Part shown: in pieces, positions 1-6,717 of the stretch | Numbering within the stretch: position 1 is the stretch's first letter | How the letters are laid out: every line of letters begins with the position of its first letter | DNA from: Kiritimatiellia bacterium | Lineage (GTDB): Bacteria; Verrucomicrobiota; Kiritimatiellia; RFP12; UBA3636 | Direction of reading: 5' to 3' | Assembly (NCBI GenBank): GCA_017476965.1 | Contig: JAFUXX010000081.1 | Span: 1 to 7,641 of the forward strand | DNA: 7,641 nucleotides | Position numbers and translations under genes: made by a program | The notes under the pieces: model-generated | Seen by the model: the letters and a program-made list of their open reading frames with translations, nothing else | Told to the model about the DNA's origin: nothing | The model's database searches: none

Positions 1-110
1 ATGCCCTTCGGGACCCCCTTGAGCAGGCAGCGTCCCTTTACGTCTTCCACGCCGATCTCCGGCCGCTGCACCAAACAGCCAATGCTGATCTTGGCCTCCT
101 CCGCGGTGCG
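1..110 (-). other. MreB-like coding segment at the end of the ruvA frame
   Basis: Residues ~122-157 of the ruvA frame resemble the part of MreB that follows the second phosphate-binding region (around residues 205-245 in typical ~345-residue MreB proteins). The visible matches are RTAEE.KI.IG, V.GR and G.PKG at family-like spacing, with no frame break relative to RuvA. About 100 further MreB residues would be expected left of the window. It could be a true recombination product, a decayed gene or an assembly join. Similarity was judged by eye from remembered family consensus. Confidence 0.6.
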
Positions 111-473
111 CTTGCCGATGCCGGGGAAGCGGGCGAGAGCCTTGGCGTCGCCCTCCGCGAGCGCGGCGCGCAGGCGCGCCGGCGACGCGCCGGAAAGCGC
201 TGAAAGCGCGGTCTTGGGGCCCACGCCGGAAACGCTCTGGAGCATGAGGAAGAGGTCGCGCTCCCCGGCCGTCGCGAAGCCGTAGAGCAGGCGCGCGTCC
301 TCGCGCACCCAGTCGTGCGCGAGGAGCTTGCAGGGCTCGCCCTCGCGCGGGAGGGCGTCGTACGTGGAGAGCGGCACGAAAAGTTCGTACCCCACCCCGC
401 CGGCCTCGATCACGGCCGACGGGACTGGAGCGAGGTTCTTTTCAGCGAGGATTCCCTTTACGAAAGCGATCAT
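1..473 (-). CDS. ruvA: RuvA N-terminal and helix-hairpin-helix domains fused in frame to an MreB-like segment (3' end outside window)
   Basis: RuvA binds Holliday junctions as a tetramer and loads the RuvB motor for branch migration. The frame opens with ATG at 473 and stays open to the window edge (157 visible residues). Residues 1-63 match the RuvA OB-fold domain, with GGVGYE at 25-30 and VREDA..LYGF at 56-66. Residues 64-120 carry the two helix-hairpin-helix motifs, [10 protein letters not shown] (81-90) and FPGIG (116-120). RuvA should then continue TAERLIxELKDK. Instead, from about residue 122 the protein reads [10 protein letters not shown], then VKGR (145-148) and KGVPKG (152-157), which is the MreB pattern (RTAEDIKIxIG ... 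VRGRxxxxGxPR). RuvA domain III, which contacts RuvB, is not visible. GGAG at 486-483 lies 9 nt before the ATG and supports the start. It is divergent from the RND gene. The RuvA part is secure; whether the join is real is not. Confidence 0.85.
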   Translation of the reverse strand, partial: MIAFVKGILAEKNLAPVPSAVIEAGGVGYELFVPLSTYDALPREGEPCKLLAHDWVREDARLLYGFATAGERDLFLMLQSVSGVGPKTALSALSGASPARLRAALAEGDAKALARFPGIGKRTAEEAKISIGCLVQRPEIGVEDVKGRCLLKGVPKG

Positions 474-519
474 TGGCGGAGACTCCGGCGGCGGCGCCAC
501 GGACGGCGCGCCGCAACCG

Positions 520-528
520 ATGATAGCA
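520..528 (-). promoter_or_regulatory. Extended -10 promoter element for ruvA
   Basis: On the minus strand the sequence reads TGCTATCAT: a TATCAT -10 hexamer (5/6 to consensus) at 525-520, preceded by a TGn extension at 528-526. No convincing -35 hexamer lies 16-18 nt upstream, which is usual for extended -10 promoters. Transcription would start near 513 and leave a leader of about 40 nt before the ruvA ATG. Confidence 0.45.
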
Positions 529-584
529 GAACGCGGCCCTTCGGGACACCCCCGCCGCCGGACGGGAAAATTAGTAAATGGCCG

Positions 585-613
585 TTGACTTTCTCCCCGT
601 CCCGGAATACCAT
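585..613 (+). promoter_or_regulatory. Sigma70-type promoter for the RND transporter gene
   Basis: TTGACT (585-590, 5/6 to the -35 consensus) is followed after exactly 17 nt by TACCAT (608-613, 4/6 to the -10 consensus). The start of transcription would be near 620, about 70 nt before the RND ATG. It points away from the ruvA promoter, and the two do not overlap. Confidence 0.5.
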
Positions 614-630
614 TCGGACCTTCCGCGCGA

Positions 631-642
631 CCCGCCGGCGGG
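631..642. promoter_or_regulatory. Perfect 12-bp palindrome in the RND leader (possible operator)
   Basis: CCCGCCGGCGGG is its own reverse complement and lies just after the predicted RND transcription start. That is where a repressor of an efflux gene could bind. No regulator gene is visible beside it. In DNA this rich in G+C, a 12-bp palindrome can also arise by chance. Confidence 0.25.
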
Positions 643-689
643 AAAGGTCCCGGGGCGCACGCGCAAAAGCCGAATCTGGATTCCCTGCC

Positions 690-3600
690 ATGTTTTCGCG
701 GATTTTCATCGACCGGCCGCGCCTGGCCTTCGTCTGCAGCATCGTCCTCATGCTCGCGGGCGCGATATGCGTCTTCAAGCTCCCCGTCGAAGAGTACCCG
801 GACATCGCGCCGCCGCAGATCTACGTCCGCTGCAACTACCCCGGCGCCTCCTCCCAGGTCGTCAAGGACGCCGTGGGCTCGGCCATCGAGGCCCAGCTCA
901 ACGGCGTGGACGACATGATCTACTTCTCCTGCAACTCGGAGGACAACGGCAACTTCTTCGCGAACATCTACTTCAAGCCGGGGACGGACACCGACATCGC
1001 GATGGTCAACGTCCAGAACGCGGTGAAGCGCGCCGAGCCGAAGCTGCCGGAGGAAGTGACGCGCCAGGGCGTGGACGTCAACAAGCGCTCGTCCGACACG
1101 CTCTGCTTCTTCGCGTTCCTCACCGACGGCTCGCACATGAGCTCGATGGAGCTCAACAACTACGTTTCGAAGAACATCGCGGACGCCATTTCGCGCATCG
1201 ACGGCGTCGGCTCCGTGACCGCGATGGGCGACACGTACGCGATGCGCATCTGGCTCGACCCCGTGCGCATGGACGGCCTGGGCGTCTCGGTTTCCGAAAT
1301 CAACGCCGCCGTCGCCTCGCAGAACATCCAGGCCACCGCGGGCTCCGTGGGCGGCGAACGCGCCAACCAGTACGTGCAGTACCGCGTGAACACGCTCGGG
1401 CGCCTGCTCACGCCCGAGCAGTTCGAGAACATCGTCGTGCGCACGGACGAAAACGGCAACGTCCTGCGCATCCGCGACGTCGGCCGCGCGGAACTCGGCG
1501 CGCAGGAAACCTCGTTCATCGGCGAATTCAACGGCCACAGCGCCGTCGGCCTCCAGGTCTACCGCGACACCGGCGCGAACGCCGTGGCGACGGTGGAGCG
1601 CGTGAAGAAGGAGCTCAAGAACTGGGAGAAGCGCCTGCCGGAGGGCGTCACGTACCACATGGCGTTCGACCCGACGGAGTCGGTCGTCGTTTCGCTCAAG
1701 GAAACGGCCTCGACGCTCGTGCTGACGCTCCTGCTCGTCATCGCCATCACGTACCTCTTCCTCCAGGACTGGCGCGCGACGATCGTGCCGTCCGTGGCGA
1801 TCCCGGTGGCGCTGCTGGGCGCGTTCCCGTTCATCTACGCGCTCGGGTTCTCGCTCAACACGCTGACGCTCTTCGGCCTCGTGCTCGTGATCGGCTCGCT
1901 GGTGGACGACGCCATCGTCGTGGTCGAAAACTGCCAGTCGCTCATGCAGCGCGAGAAGCTCACGCCGCGCCAGGCCGCGATCAAGTGCATGGAGCAGATC
2001 ACGGGCGCCATCATCGCCACGACGCTCGTCACCGTGGCGTGCTACGTGCCGCTCGCGTTCTACGGCGGCATGGTCGGCACGATCTACGTGCAGTTCTCCG
2101 TGACGATGTGCGTCTCGCTGTGCATCTCGACGTTCGTGGCGATGACGCTCTCGCCGGCGCTCTGCTCGCTCGTGCTGCGCCCGCCGCGCGAAAAGCCGCT
2201 CAAGGTCTTCGCGCCGTTCAACCTGCTCGTGGACGGCTCCCGCCGCTTCTCCAACATGTTCGTCCGCCTGCTCGTGCGCAGGTCCTTCCTCGCCGTGGCG
2301 ATCCTCGGGGCGTTCCTCTTCGGCATCCGGTACGTCGCCGGCAAGGTGCCCGGGTCGTTCCTGCCCGAGGAAGACAAGGGCGTCGTGATGTGCGACATCG
2401 GCCTGCCCGAAGGCTCCTCGCTGGAGCGCACGATGCGCTCCGTCCGCGCCTTCCGCGACAAGGTGCAGACCGTCCCGGAGCTCCAGTCCACGATGGCGAT
2501 CGCGGGCTTCGGCTTCATCAGCGGCGCCGGCGAAAGCAGCGGCATGCTCATGGCCAAGCTCAAGCACTGGGACGAGCGCAAGGGCGCGGGACAGGACGTC
2601 GCCTCGCTCAAGGGCAAGATCCAGGCGCTCGGCATCACGAGCCTCGGCAAGGATCCCGACACGCGCCGCGCCGAAGCGGACGCCCGCGTGATCTGCTTCG
2701 CGCCGCCCGCGATCCAGGGCCTCGGCGCCACCGGCGGCCTGTCGATGTACCTCACCACCGACGGCTCGCTCGATTCGGCCGCCCTCGCCGCCGCGGCGGA
2801 CAAGCTCGCCGCCGACATCCTCGCGCTCAAGGACAAGAACGGCCGCCCGCTCGCCGCCTCGGCGCAGAACTCGTTCGTGGCCAACACGCCGAAGTTCTAC
2901 CTCGACCTCGACCGCGACAAGGCGATCAGCCTCGGCGTGAACCTCTCCTCGCTCTTCTTCACGCTCCAGACGCAGCTCGCCTCGTACTACGTCAACGACT
3001 TCAACATGAAGGGCGAGGCGTACTACGTGAAGCTCCAGAGCGAAAAGGACTACCGCGAGGCCGAAAACGGCATCCTAGCGCTGGAGGTGCCCACCGCTTC
3101 CGGCGCCACGGTCCCGCTCTCCTCGCTCGCCACGCTGCGCCACGAAACGGGCAGCCGCGTCCTCACGCGCTACAACAAGATGGACGCCGCCCGCGTGACC
3201 GCGCAGGCGCAGCCCGGCGTGCCGTCCAAGACGCTCATGGACGCGATCGAGGCGATCCCGATCCCGCAGGGCTGCTCGATCGAATGGACGGACCTGTCGT
3301 ACCAGGAAAAGCAGAACGAAGGCCAGATCGTCGGCCTCATGGCGCTCGCGATGCTCTTCGCGTACCTCTTCCTCGTCGGCCAGTACGAAAGCTGGAGCAT
3401 CCCGGTGCCCGTGATGCTCACGGTCGCGACTGCGGTGTTCGGCGCGATGCTCGGCGTGCTGGCGTGCTCCACGGAATGGGGCCAGAACCACGGGTTCGGC
3501 GCGGCCGGCTCGCTCTCGATCTACGCGCAGCTCGGCCTCGTCATGCTCATCGGCCTCTCCGCCAAGAACGCGATCCTCATGGTCGAATTCTCCAAGCAGG

Positions 3601-3992
3601 CGCGCGAGGAGGGCCATTCGATCGTGGACGCCGCCATCCAGGGCTTCAACATGCGCTACCGCGCGGTGCTGATGACGGCGTGGTCGTTCATCTTCGGCGT
3701 GATCCCGCTCGTCTGGGCCCACGGCGCCGGCGCCAACAGCCGTACCGCCATCGGCGTGACGACCTGCTGCGGCATGCTCATGGCAACGCTCGTCGGCATC
3801 ATGCTCACGCCCGGCCTCTACGCCGCGATGCAGTGGCTCCGCGAACGCGTCAAGCACGCGTTCGGCATGAAGACCGCGCTCGAAATCGCCGAGGCCCGCC
3901 GCGCGGAGGACGCCGCCGCGCGCGAGGAGGCAGAGCGCCGCGAGCGCGAAATCCTCGCCCGCCGCATGGCCGAAGCCTCCTCGAAGGCCTGA
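690..3992 (+). CDS. RND-family (HAE1/AcrB-type) proton-driven efflux transporter
   Basis: Inner-membrane antiporter that exchanges protons for hydrophobic or amphiphilic substrates and normally works with a periplasmic adaptor and an outer-membrane channel. The 1,100-residue protein is slightly longer than AcrB (1,049). The order is standard: TM1 after [22 protein letters not shown] and YPGAS at the first porter domain, TM2-TM6, then the second porter and docking half (PAIQGLG, YVNDF), and TM8-TM12. The proton relay is complete: D406 and D407 in [12 protein letters not shown]959 in [10 protein letters not shown]989 and T996 in MRYRAVLMT. The ATG at 690 is chosen because family similarity begins there; the Shine-Dalgarno is weak. 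The frame is open upstream to 315, but that stretch overlaps ruvA and does not look coding. Residues 1067-1100 form a charged Ala/Glu/Arg tail not seen in AcrB. No adaptor or channel gene is adjacent. Substrate unknown. Confidence 0.95.
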   Translation: MFSRIFIDRPRLAFVCSIVLMLAGAICVFKLPVEEYPDIAPPQIYVRCNYPGASSQVVKDAVGSAIEAQLNGVDDMIYFSCNSEDNGNFFANIYFKPGTDTDIAMVNVQNAVKRAEPKLPEEVTRQGVDVNKRSSDTLCFFAFLTDGSHMSSMELNNYVSKNIADAISRIDGVGSVTAMGDTYAMRIWLDPVRMDGLGVSVSEINAAVASQNIQATAGSVGGERANQYVQYRVNTLGRLLTPEQFENIVVRTDENGNVLRIRDVGRAELGAQETSFIGEFNGHSAVGLQVYRDTGANAVATVERVKKELKNWEKRLPEGVTYHMAFDPTESVVVSLKETASTLVLTLLLVIAITYLFLQDWRATIVPSVAIPVALLGAFPFIYALGFSLNTLTLFGLVLVIGSLVDDAIVVVENCQSLMQREKLTPRQAAIKCMEQITGAIIATTLVTVACYVPLAFYGGMVGTIYVQFSVTMCVSLCISTFVAMTLSPALCSLVLRPPREKPLKVFAPFNLLVDGSRRFSNMFVRLLVRRSFLAVAILGAFLFGIRYVAGKVPGSFLPEEDKGVVMCDIGLPEGSSLERTMRSVRAFRDKVQTVPELQSTMAIAGFGFISGAGESSGMLMAKLKHWDERKGAGQDVASLKGKIQALGITSLGKDPDTRRAEADARVICFAPPAIQGLGATGGLSMYLTTDGSLDSAALAAAADKLAADILALKDKNGRPLAASAQNSFVANTPKFYLDLDRDKAISLGVNLSSLFFTLQTQLASYYVNDFNMKGEAYYVKLQSEKDYREAENGILALEVPTASGATVPLSSLATLRHETGSRVLTRYNKMDAARVTAQAQPGVPSKTLMDAIEAIPIPQGCSIEWTDLSYQEKQNEGQIVGLMALAMLFAYLFLVGQYESWSIPVPVMLTVATAVFGAMLGVLACSTEWGQNHGFGAAGSLSIYAQLGLVMLIGLSAKNAILMVEFSKQAREEGHSIVDAAIQGFNMRYRAVLMTAWSFIFGVIPLVWAHGAGANSRTAIGVTTCCGMLMATLVGIMLTPGLYAAMQWLRERVKHAFGMKTALEIAEARRAEDAAAREEAERREREILARRMAEASSKA

Positions 3993-3999
3993 GCGGCTT

Positions 4000-5199
4000 C
4001 TAGTCCGCGGCAGGCCGCGTGCCGTGGATCGAGACGCTCTGCACCATGCCTAGCAGGGCCATCGTCGAAATCGTGAACGACCCGCCGTAGCTCACGAACG
4101 GCAGCGGTATGCCCGTCACCGGCGTGACGCCGATCGTCATGCCCAAGTTCACGAACACGTGGACGAAGAATATCGCGAGGACGCCCGTGCAGACGAGCCG
4201 CCCCTTCTCGTCGCGCGCCGCGAGGCCCGTCGCTCCTATGCCGGCGAACACCCCGGCGAAGAGCGCGAGCAGCACGGCCGAACCGAAGAAGCCCGTTTCC
4301 TCGGCGATGACGGAAAACACGAAATCGGAACTCGAAACCGAGGCGGGGAGGTACCCGAGGATGTTCTGGGTGCCCTTCATGTACCCCTTGCCGCGCTCGC
4401 CGCCGGAGCCGACGGCGATTTCGCTCTGCCGCCTGTTCCAGCCCGCGCCGAGCGGGTCGCGCTCGGGGTGGACGAACACCAGCACGCGGTCCTTCCAGTG
4501 GCCGAAGATGAACTTGTCCGTGACGGCCTCGACCTTGGCGCGGCGCTCCGGCGGGAGCTTTTCCGGCAGGAGGATCGCGCCGAGCGCGACGGAAACCGCG
4601 AGCGCGCCGGCGAGCGTCAGCGCAAGCAGCGTCTTGCCCGAAGCGCCGGACACGAAAAGCATCGAAAACGCGGCGAAAACGACGGGTATCGCGGTGCCGA
4701 GGTCCGGCTCCGCGACGATGAGCGCGGCGGGCACCGCCGCGATCGCGAGCGCCGTCCAGAACCTGCCGCGCCCGCTGCCGGCCGTGGTGCCGGAAAGGAC
4801 GAACGCGATAGTCGGCACCAGCACGACCTTCGCGGCCTCCGCGGGCTGGAAGAAGCCGAAAAGCCAGCGCCGCGCGCCCATGCCGTGCGTTTCGCCGAGT
4901 CCGGGCATGAGCACGAGCACGAGAAGCGCCACGACGGGCGGATAGGCGAGCCACGCCAGGTCGGTCCACTTGCGGTAGTCCCACCTCGCGAGGCCGGCGC
5001 CCGCGGCGAGCCCGAGCGGAATCCAGCGGAAGAGCGTCTTGCGCCAGATGAAGCGCACGGGCCCGGTGCGTATCGCGCAGGCGCTGCGGACGAAAAGAAC
5101 GCCCGCCGCGAGCAACGCGAGGGCGCACAAAAGGGAAACCCAGTCGATCCGGGGGAACCGGACCGACCGGGGGAATTCGGGAGGAGCGCCTAGACGCAC
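4000..5199 (-). CDS. rodA: RodA, SEDS-family peptidoglycan glycosyltransferase of the elongasome
   Basis: RodA polymerises lipid II into glycan strands in the inner membrane during side-wall growth, with a class B penicillin-binding protein and MreBCD. The 399-residue protein has about ten hydrophobic segments, starting at IDWVSLLCALALLAAG. SEDS motifs are present: EPDLGTA, then the large periplasmic loop GAGWNRRQSEIAVGSGG (251-267) and KGTQNILGYLP (275-285), the putative catalytic Asp292 in SSSDFVFSVIAEE, and the signature from NLGMTIG to SYGGS (351-374). The usual ERHTDF before the catalytic Asp reads ASVSSSDF here. I chose GTG at 5199 because there is no in-frame ATG or other good start before TM1. 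The start sits inside the gdhA 3' end (10-nt overlap) behind a weak GGTGG, which suggests translational coupling. No pbp2 or mreCD gene adjoins it. RodA is preferred over FtsW by overall motif similarity. Confidence 0.9.
   Translation of the reverse strand: MRLGAPPEFPRSVRFPRIDWVSLLCALALLAAGVLFVRSACAIRTGPVRFIWRKTLFRWIPLGLAAGAGLARWDYRKWTDLAWLAYPPVVALLVLVLMPGLGETHGMGARRWLFGFFQPAEAAKVVLVPTIAFVLSGTTAGSGRGRFWTALAIAAVPAALIVAEPDLGTAIPVVFAAFSMLFVSGASGKTLLALTLAGALAVSVALGAILLPEKLPPERRAKVEAVTDKFIFGHWKDRVLVFVHPERDPLGAGWNRRQSEIAVGSGGERGKGYMKGTQNILGYLPASVSSSDFVFSVIAEETGFFGSAVLLALFAGVFAGIGATGLAARDEKGRLVCTGVLAIFFVHVFVNLGMTIGVTPVTGIPLPFVSYGGSFTISTMALLGMVQSVSIHGTRPAAD
4006..4019. other. Small GC hairpin at the convergent gene ends
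   Basis: CGCGGC (4006-4011) and GCCGCG (4014-4019) are perfect inverted arms around AG, lying in the last codons of rodA and 14 bp past the RND stop. There is no T tract on either strand. It might slow converging polymerases, but it is not a recognisable intrinsic terminator. Confidence 0.2.
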
Positions 5200-6530
5200 C
5201 CCTGGGCCACCATCGCGTCGGCGACCTTGACGAAGCCGGCGATGTTCGCGCCCACGACGTAGTTGCCCTTCTTGCCGAACTCGGCGGCGGCGTTCCAGGC
5301 GTTGTCGTGGATGGCCTTCATGATGCCCTTGAGCTTGGCGTCGACCTCCTCGGCGCTCCAGGAGAGGCGCTCGGAGTTCTGCGACATCTCGAGACCCGAG
5401 GTCGCCACGCCGCCGGCGTTGGAAGCCTTGCCCGGGCTGTAGAGGATCTTGGCCTTGACGAACTTGTCGACGGCTTCGAGCGTCGAGGGCATGTTGGCGC
5501 CCTCGCCGACGACCTTGACGCCGTTCTTGAGCAGCGTTTCGGCGTCGTCGCCGTCGAGCTCGTTCTGGCGGGCGCACGGGAACGCGCAGTCCACCGGCAC
5601 GACCCACGGGCGGCCGTCCTTGTGGAACTCGACGCCCTTGCGGCCCTTCGCGAACTCTGCGAGCTCGCCGCGCTTGACCTGCTTGAGCTCCTTGATTTCG
5701 TCGATGAACGCCTGGTCCATGCCGCCCTTGACGTAGATCCAGCCGGAGCGGTCGGAGAACGTGACGGGCTTGGCGCCGAGCTGGACGAGCTTCTGGGCCG
5801 CGTACTGCGCGACGTTGCCGGAGCCGGAGATCGAGCAGACCTTGCCTTCGAGCGTGTCTTTCTTCGTCGCGAGCATGTTTTCGGCGAAGTAGACGTCGCC
5901 GTAGCCGGTCGCTTCGGGGCGGATGAGCGAGCCGCCGAAGGCGAGGCCCTTGCCCGTGAGCACGCCCGTCCACTCGTTGACGATGCGCTTGTACTGGCCG
6001 AAGAGGTAGCCGATTTCGCGGCCGCCCACGTTCATGTCGCCGGCGGGCACGTCGGTGTCCGGGCCGATGTGGCGGTAGAGCTCCGTCATGAAGCTCTGGC
6101 AGAAGCGCATGACCTCCGCGTCGGAGCGGCCCTTGGGGTTGAAGTCGGAGCCGCCCTTGCCGCCGCCCATCGGGAGCGTGGTGAGGGAGTTCTTGAAGAC
6201 CTGCTCGAATCCGAGAAACTTGAGGACCGAGAGGTTGACCGTGCTGTCGAAGCGCAGGCCGCCCTTGTAGGGGCCGATCGCGCTGTTGTACTGGACGCGG
6301 TAGCCGCGGTTGACGTGGAGCTTGCCGGCGTCGTCGGTCCACGGAACGCGGAAGATGATCACGCGCTCCGGCTCGACGAGGCGTTCGAGGACTCCGGCTT
6401 CCTCGTAGACCTTCCTCTTCTTGAGAACGGGATCGAGGGAGACGAGCACTTCGGTGACGGCCTGGATGAACTCCGGCTGGTTGGGGTTTTTCGCCTTGAC
6501 GTCGGCGAGGACGGTTTGTGCGTATGTCAT
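5190..6530 (-). CDS. gdhA: Glutamate dehydrogenase, hexameric (NADP-type) GdhA
   Basis: Cytoplasmic enzyme that reductively aminates 2-oxoglutarate with ammonium to give glutamate, or runs in reverse. At 446 residues it matches the ~447-residue GDH-4 class. Substrate-domain motifs are GPYKGGLRF (86-94), PMGGGKGG with catalytic Lys125, and PAGDMNVGGREIG (162-174) with Asp165. The Rossmann fold begins at GSGNVA (236-241). The C-terminal GEGANMPST, GKASNAGGVATSGLEM and GANIAGFVKVADAM are typical. The ATG at 6530 begins MTYAQ, with GAGG (6544-6541) 10 nt upstream. The frame is open further 5', but that DNA is repeat-rich leader. Cofactor choice is inferred as NADP from the SD at 259-260. Two positions differ from the common pattern: Arg261 in SDRSG (often Ser) and Arg321 in PCARQNEL (usually Thr). 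The gene precedes and overlaps rodA and is probably co-transcribed with it. Confidence 0.95.
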   Translation of the reverse strand: MTYAQTVLADVKAKNPNQPEFIQAVTEVLVSLDPVLKKRKVYEEAGVLERLVEPERVIIFRVPWTDDAGKLHVNRGYRVQYNSAIGPYKGGLRFDSTVNLSVLKFLGFEQVFKNSLTTLPMGGGKGGSDFNPKGRSDAEVMRFCQSFMTELYRHIGPDTDVPAGDMNVGGREIGYLFGQYKRIVNEWTGVLTGKGLAFGGSLIRPEATGYGDVYFAENMLATKKDTLEGKVCSISGSGNVAQYAAQKLVQLGAKPVTFSDRSGWIYVKGGMDQAFIDEIKELKQVKRGELAEFAKGRKGVEFHKDGRPWVVPVDCAFPCARQNELDGDDAETLLKNGVKVVGEGANMPSTLEAVDKFVKAKILYSPGKASNAGGVATSGLEMSQNSERLSWSAEEVDAKLKGIMKAIHDNAWNAAAEFGKKGNYVVGANIAGFVKVADAMVAQGCV

Positions 6531-6540
6531 GGTTTTTGCG

Positions 6541-6544
6541 CCTC
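6541..6544 (-). promoter_or_regulatory. Shine-Dalgarno of gdhA
   Basis: GAGG on the minus strand, 10 nt before the ATG at 6530. It settles the start at MTYAQ rather than at an upstream codon in the open leader frame. Confidence 0.5.
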
Positions 6545-6553
6545 GTTGCTTGT

Positions 6554-6579
6554 GCGCGCCCGGCGGGACCGCAACGCGC
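6554..6579 (-). repeat. Imperfect-palindrome repeat, copy B (gdhA leader, proximal)
   Basis: A 26-nt element identical at 25 of 26 positions to the copy at 6612-6637, in the same orientation. As RNA of the gdhA strand it can fold with five outer GC pairs (GCGCG/CGCGC), two possible G-U pairs, a small bulge and an inner GCG/CGC helix with a four-base loop. The single difference between copies falls in that apical loop. Confidence 0.7.
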
Positions 6580-6581
6580 TG

Positions 6582-6608
6582 GTCGGTGTTTTTGTCGTTG
6601 TCGGTGTT
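6582..6608 (-). repeat. Two 9-mer direct repeats between the palindromes
   Basis: AACACCGAC on the minus strand occurs exactly at 6608-6600 and again at 6590-6582, with period 18. The 9 nt between them are A-rich. The two copies fill most of the gap between the palindromic repeats and would be single-stranded in the transcript. Confidence 0.6.
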
Positions 6609-6611
6609 GGC

Positions 6612-6637
6612 GCGCGCCCGGCGGAACCGCAACGCGC
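6612..6637 (-). repeat. Imperfect-palindrome repeat, copy A (gdhA leader, distal)
   Basis: Second copy of the 26-nt element, 58 bp from the first. It lies directly downstream of the predicted gdhA start of transcription, so both copies should be in the mRNA leader. If they instead act as DNA sites, 58 bp is about five and a half helical turns, which would place them on opposite faces. Confidence 0.7.
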
Positions 6638-6649
6638 GTTCGGCCGCGG

Positions 6650-6678
6650 AGGATACCACGCGCCCCCGCGCGACGCAA
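6650..6678 (-). promoter_or_regulatory. Candidate promoter for gdhA-rodA
   Basis: On the minus strand TTGCGT (6678-6673, 3/6 to the -35 consensus) is followed after 17 nt by TATCCT (6655-6650, 4/6 to the -10 consensus). Transcription would start near 6643 and give a leader of about 110 nt that contains both palindromic repeats. The match is moderate. It is the only AT-containing hexamer pair with good spacing in this GC-rich gap. Confidence 0.35.
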
Positions 6679-6695
6679 GCGCGCGGAAACGCATT

Positions 6696-6717
6696 TGGCG
6701 AGGGCGGAGCCTCGCCA
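6696..6717 (-). other. Eight-bp hairpin between the DUF4380-like gene and gdhA
   Basis: Plus-strand arms TGGCGAGG (6696-6703) and CCTCGCCA (6710-6717) are perfect inverted repeats around a 6-nt loop. On the minus strand this lies about 50 nt past the stop of the DUF4380-like gene and upstream of the gdhA promoter. It could be a terminator or mRNA 3' stabiliser, but no run of T follows the stem. One arm belongs to the adjacent 18-bp tandem repeat. Confidence 0.5.

Noticed and set aside
1..285. A 94-codon plus-strand frame at the left edge
   Set aside because: It is antisense to the clear RuvA coding frame and has low-complexity composition.
478..488. CGGAG-T-CTCCG palindrome over the ruvA ribosome site as a possible occlusion hairpin
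   Set aside because: The loop would be a single base, so the stem cannot form as drawn. It is more likely a chance match around the Shine-Dalgarno GGAG.
3..548. GCCCTTCGGGAC present at 3-14 and again at 537-548, suggesting a flanking direct repeat of a mobile element
   Set aside because: Twelve bases of simple GC-rich sequence, one copy inside coding DNA; no transposase, target duplication or longer match links them.
315..689. A 125-residue N-terminal extension of the RND protein in the same open frame
   Set aside because: It overlaps ruvA on the other strand and the RND promoter, and shows no membrane or porter features. Similarity starts at the ATG at 690.
578..4003. A 1,141-codon open plus-strand frame overlapping the RND gene in another register
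   Set aside because: Its product is Arg/His/Pro/Gly-rich low-complexity sequence typical of an off-frame reading of GC-rich DNA, while the frame at 690-3992 is an unmistakable RND transporter.
4109..5193. Plus-strand open frames of 278 and 344 codons antisense to rodA
   Set aside because: They mirror the rodA codons, have skewed Arg/Glu/Ala or Ser/Pro/Thr composition, and lack ribosome sites or recognisable domains.
6531..6659. A 43-residue N-terminal extension of GdhA beginning at an ATG at 6659
   Set aside because: The extension is encoded by the leader repeats, has no family similarity and has no clear ribosome site. The ATG at 6530 gives the normal family length and has GAGG upstream.
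4000..6678. An 892-codon open minus-strand frame that would give one giant protein ending in RodA
   Set aside because: Only its last ~400 residues are RodA. The upstream part is gdhA read out of frame and is Arg-rich nonsense. It is open only because stops are rare at this base composition.
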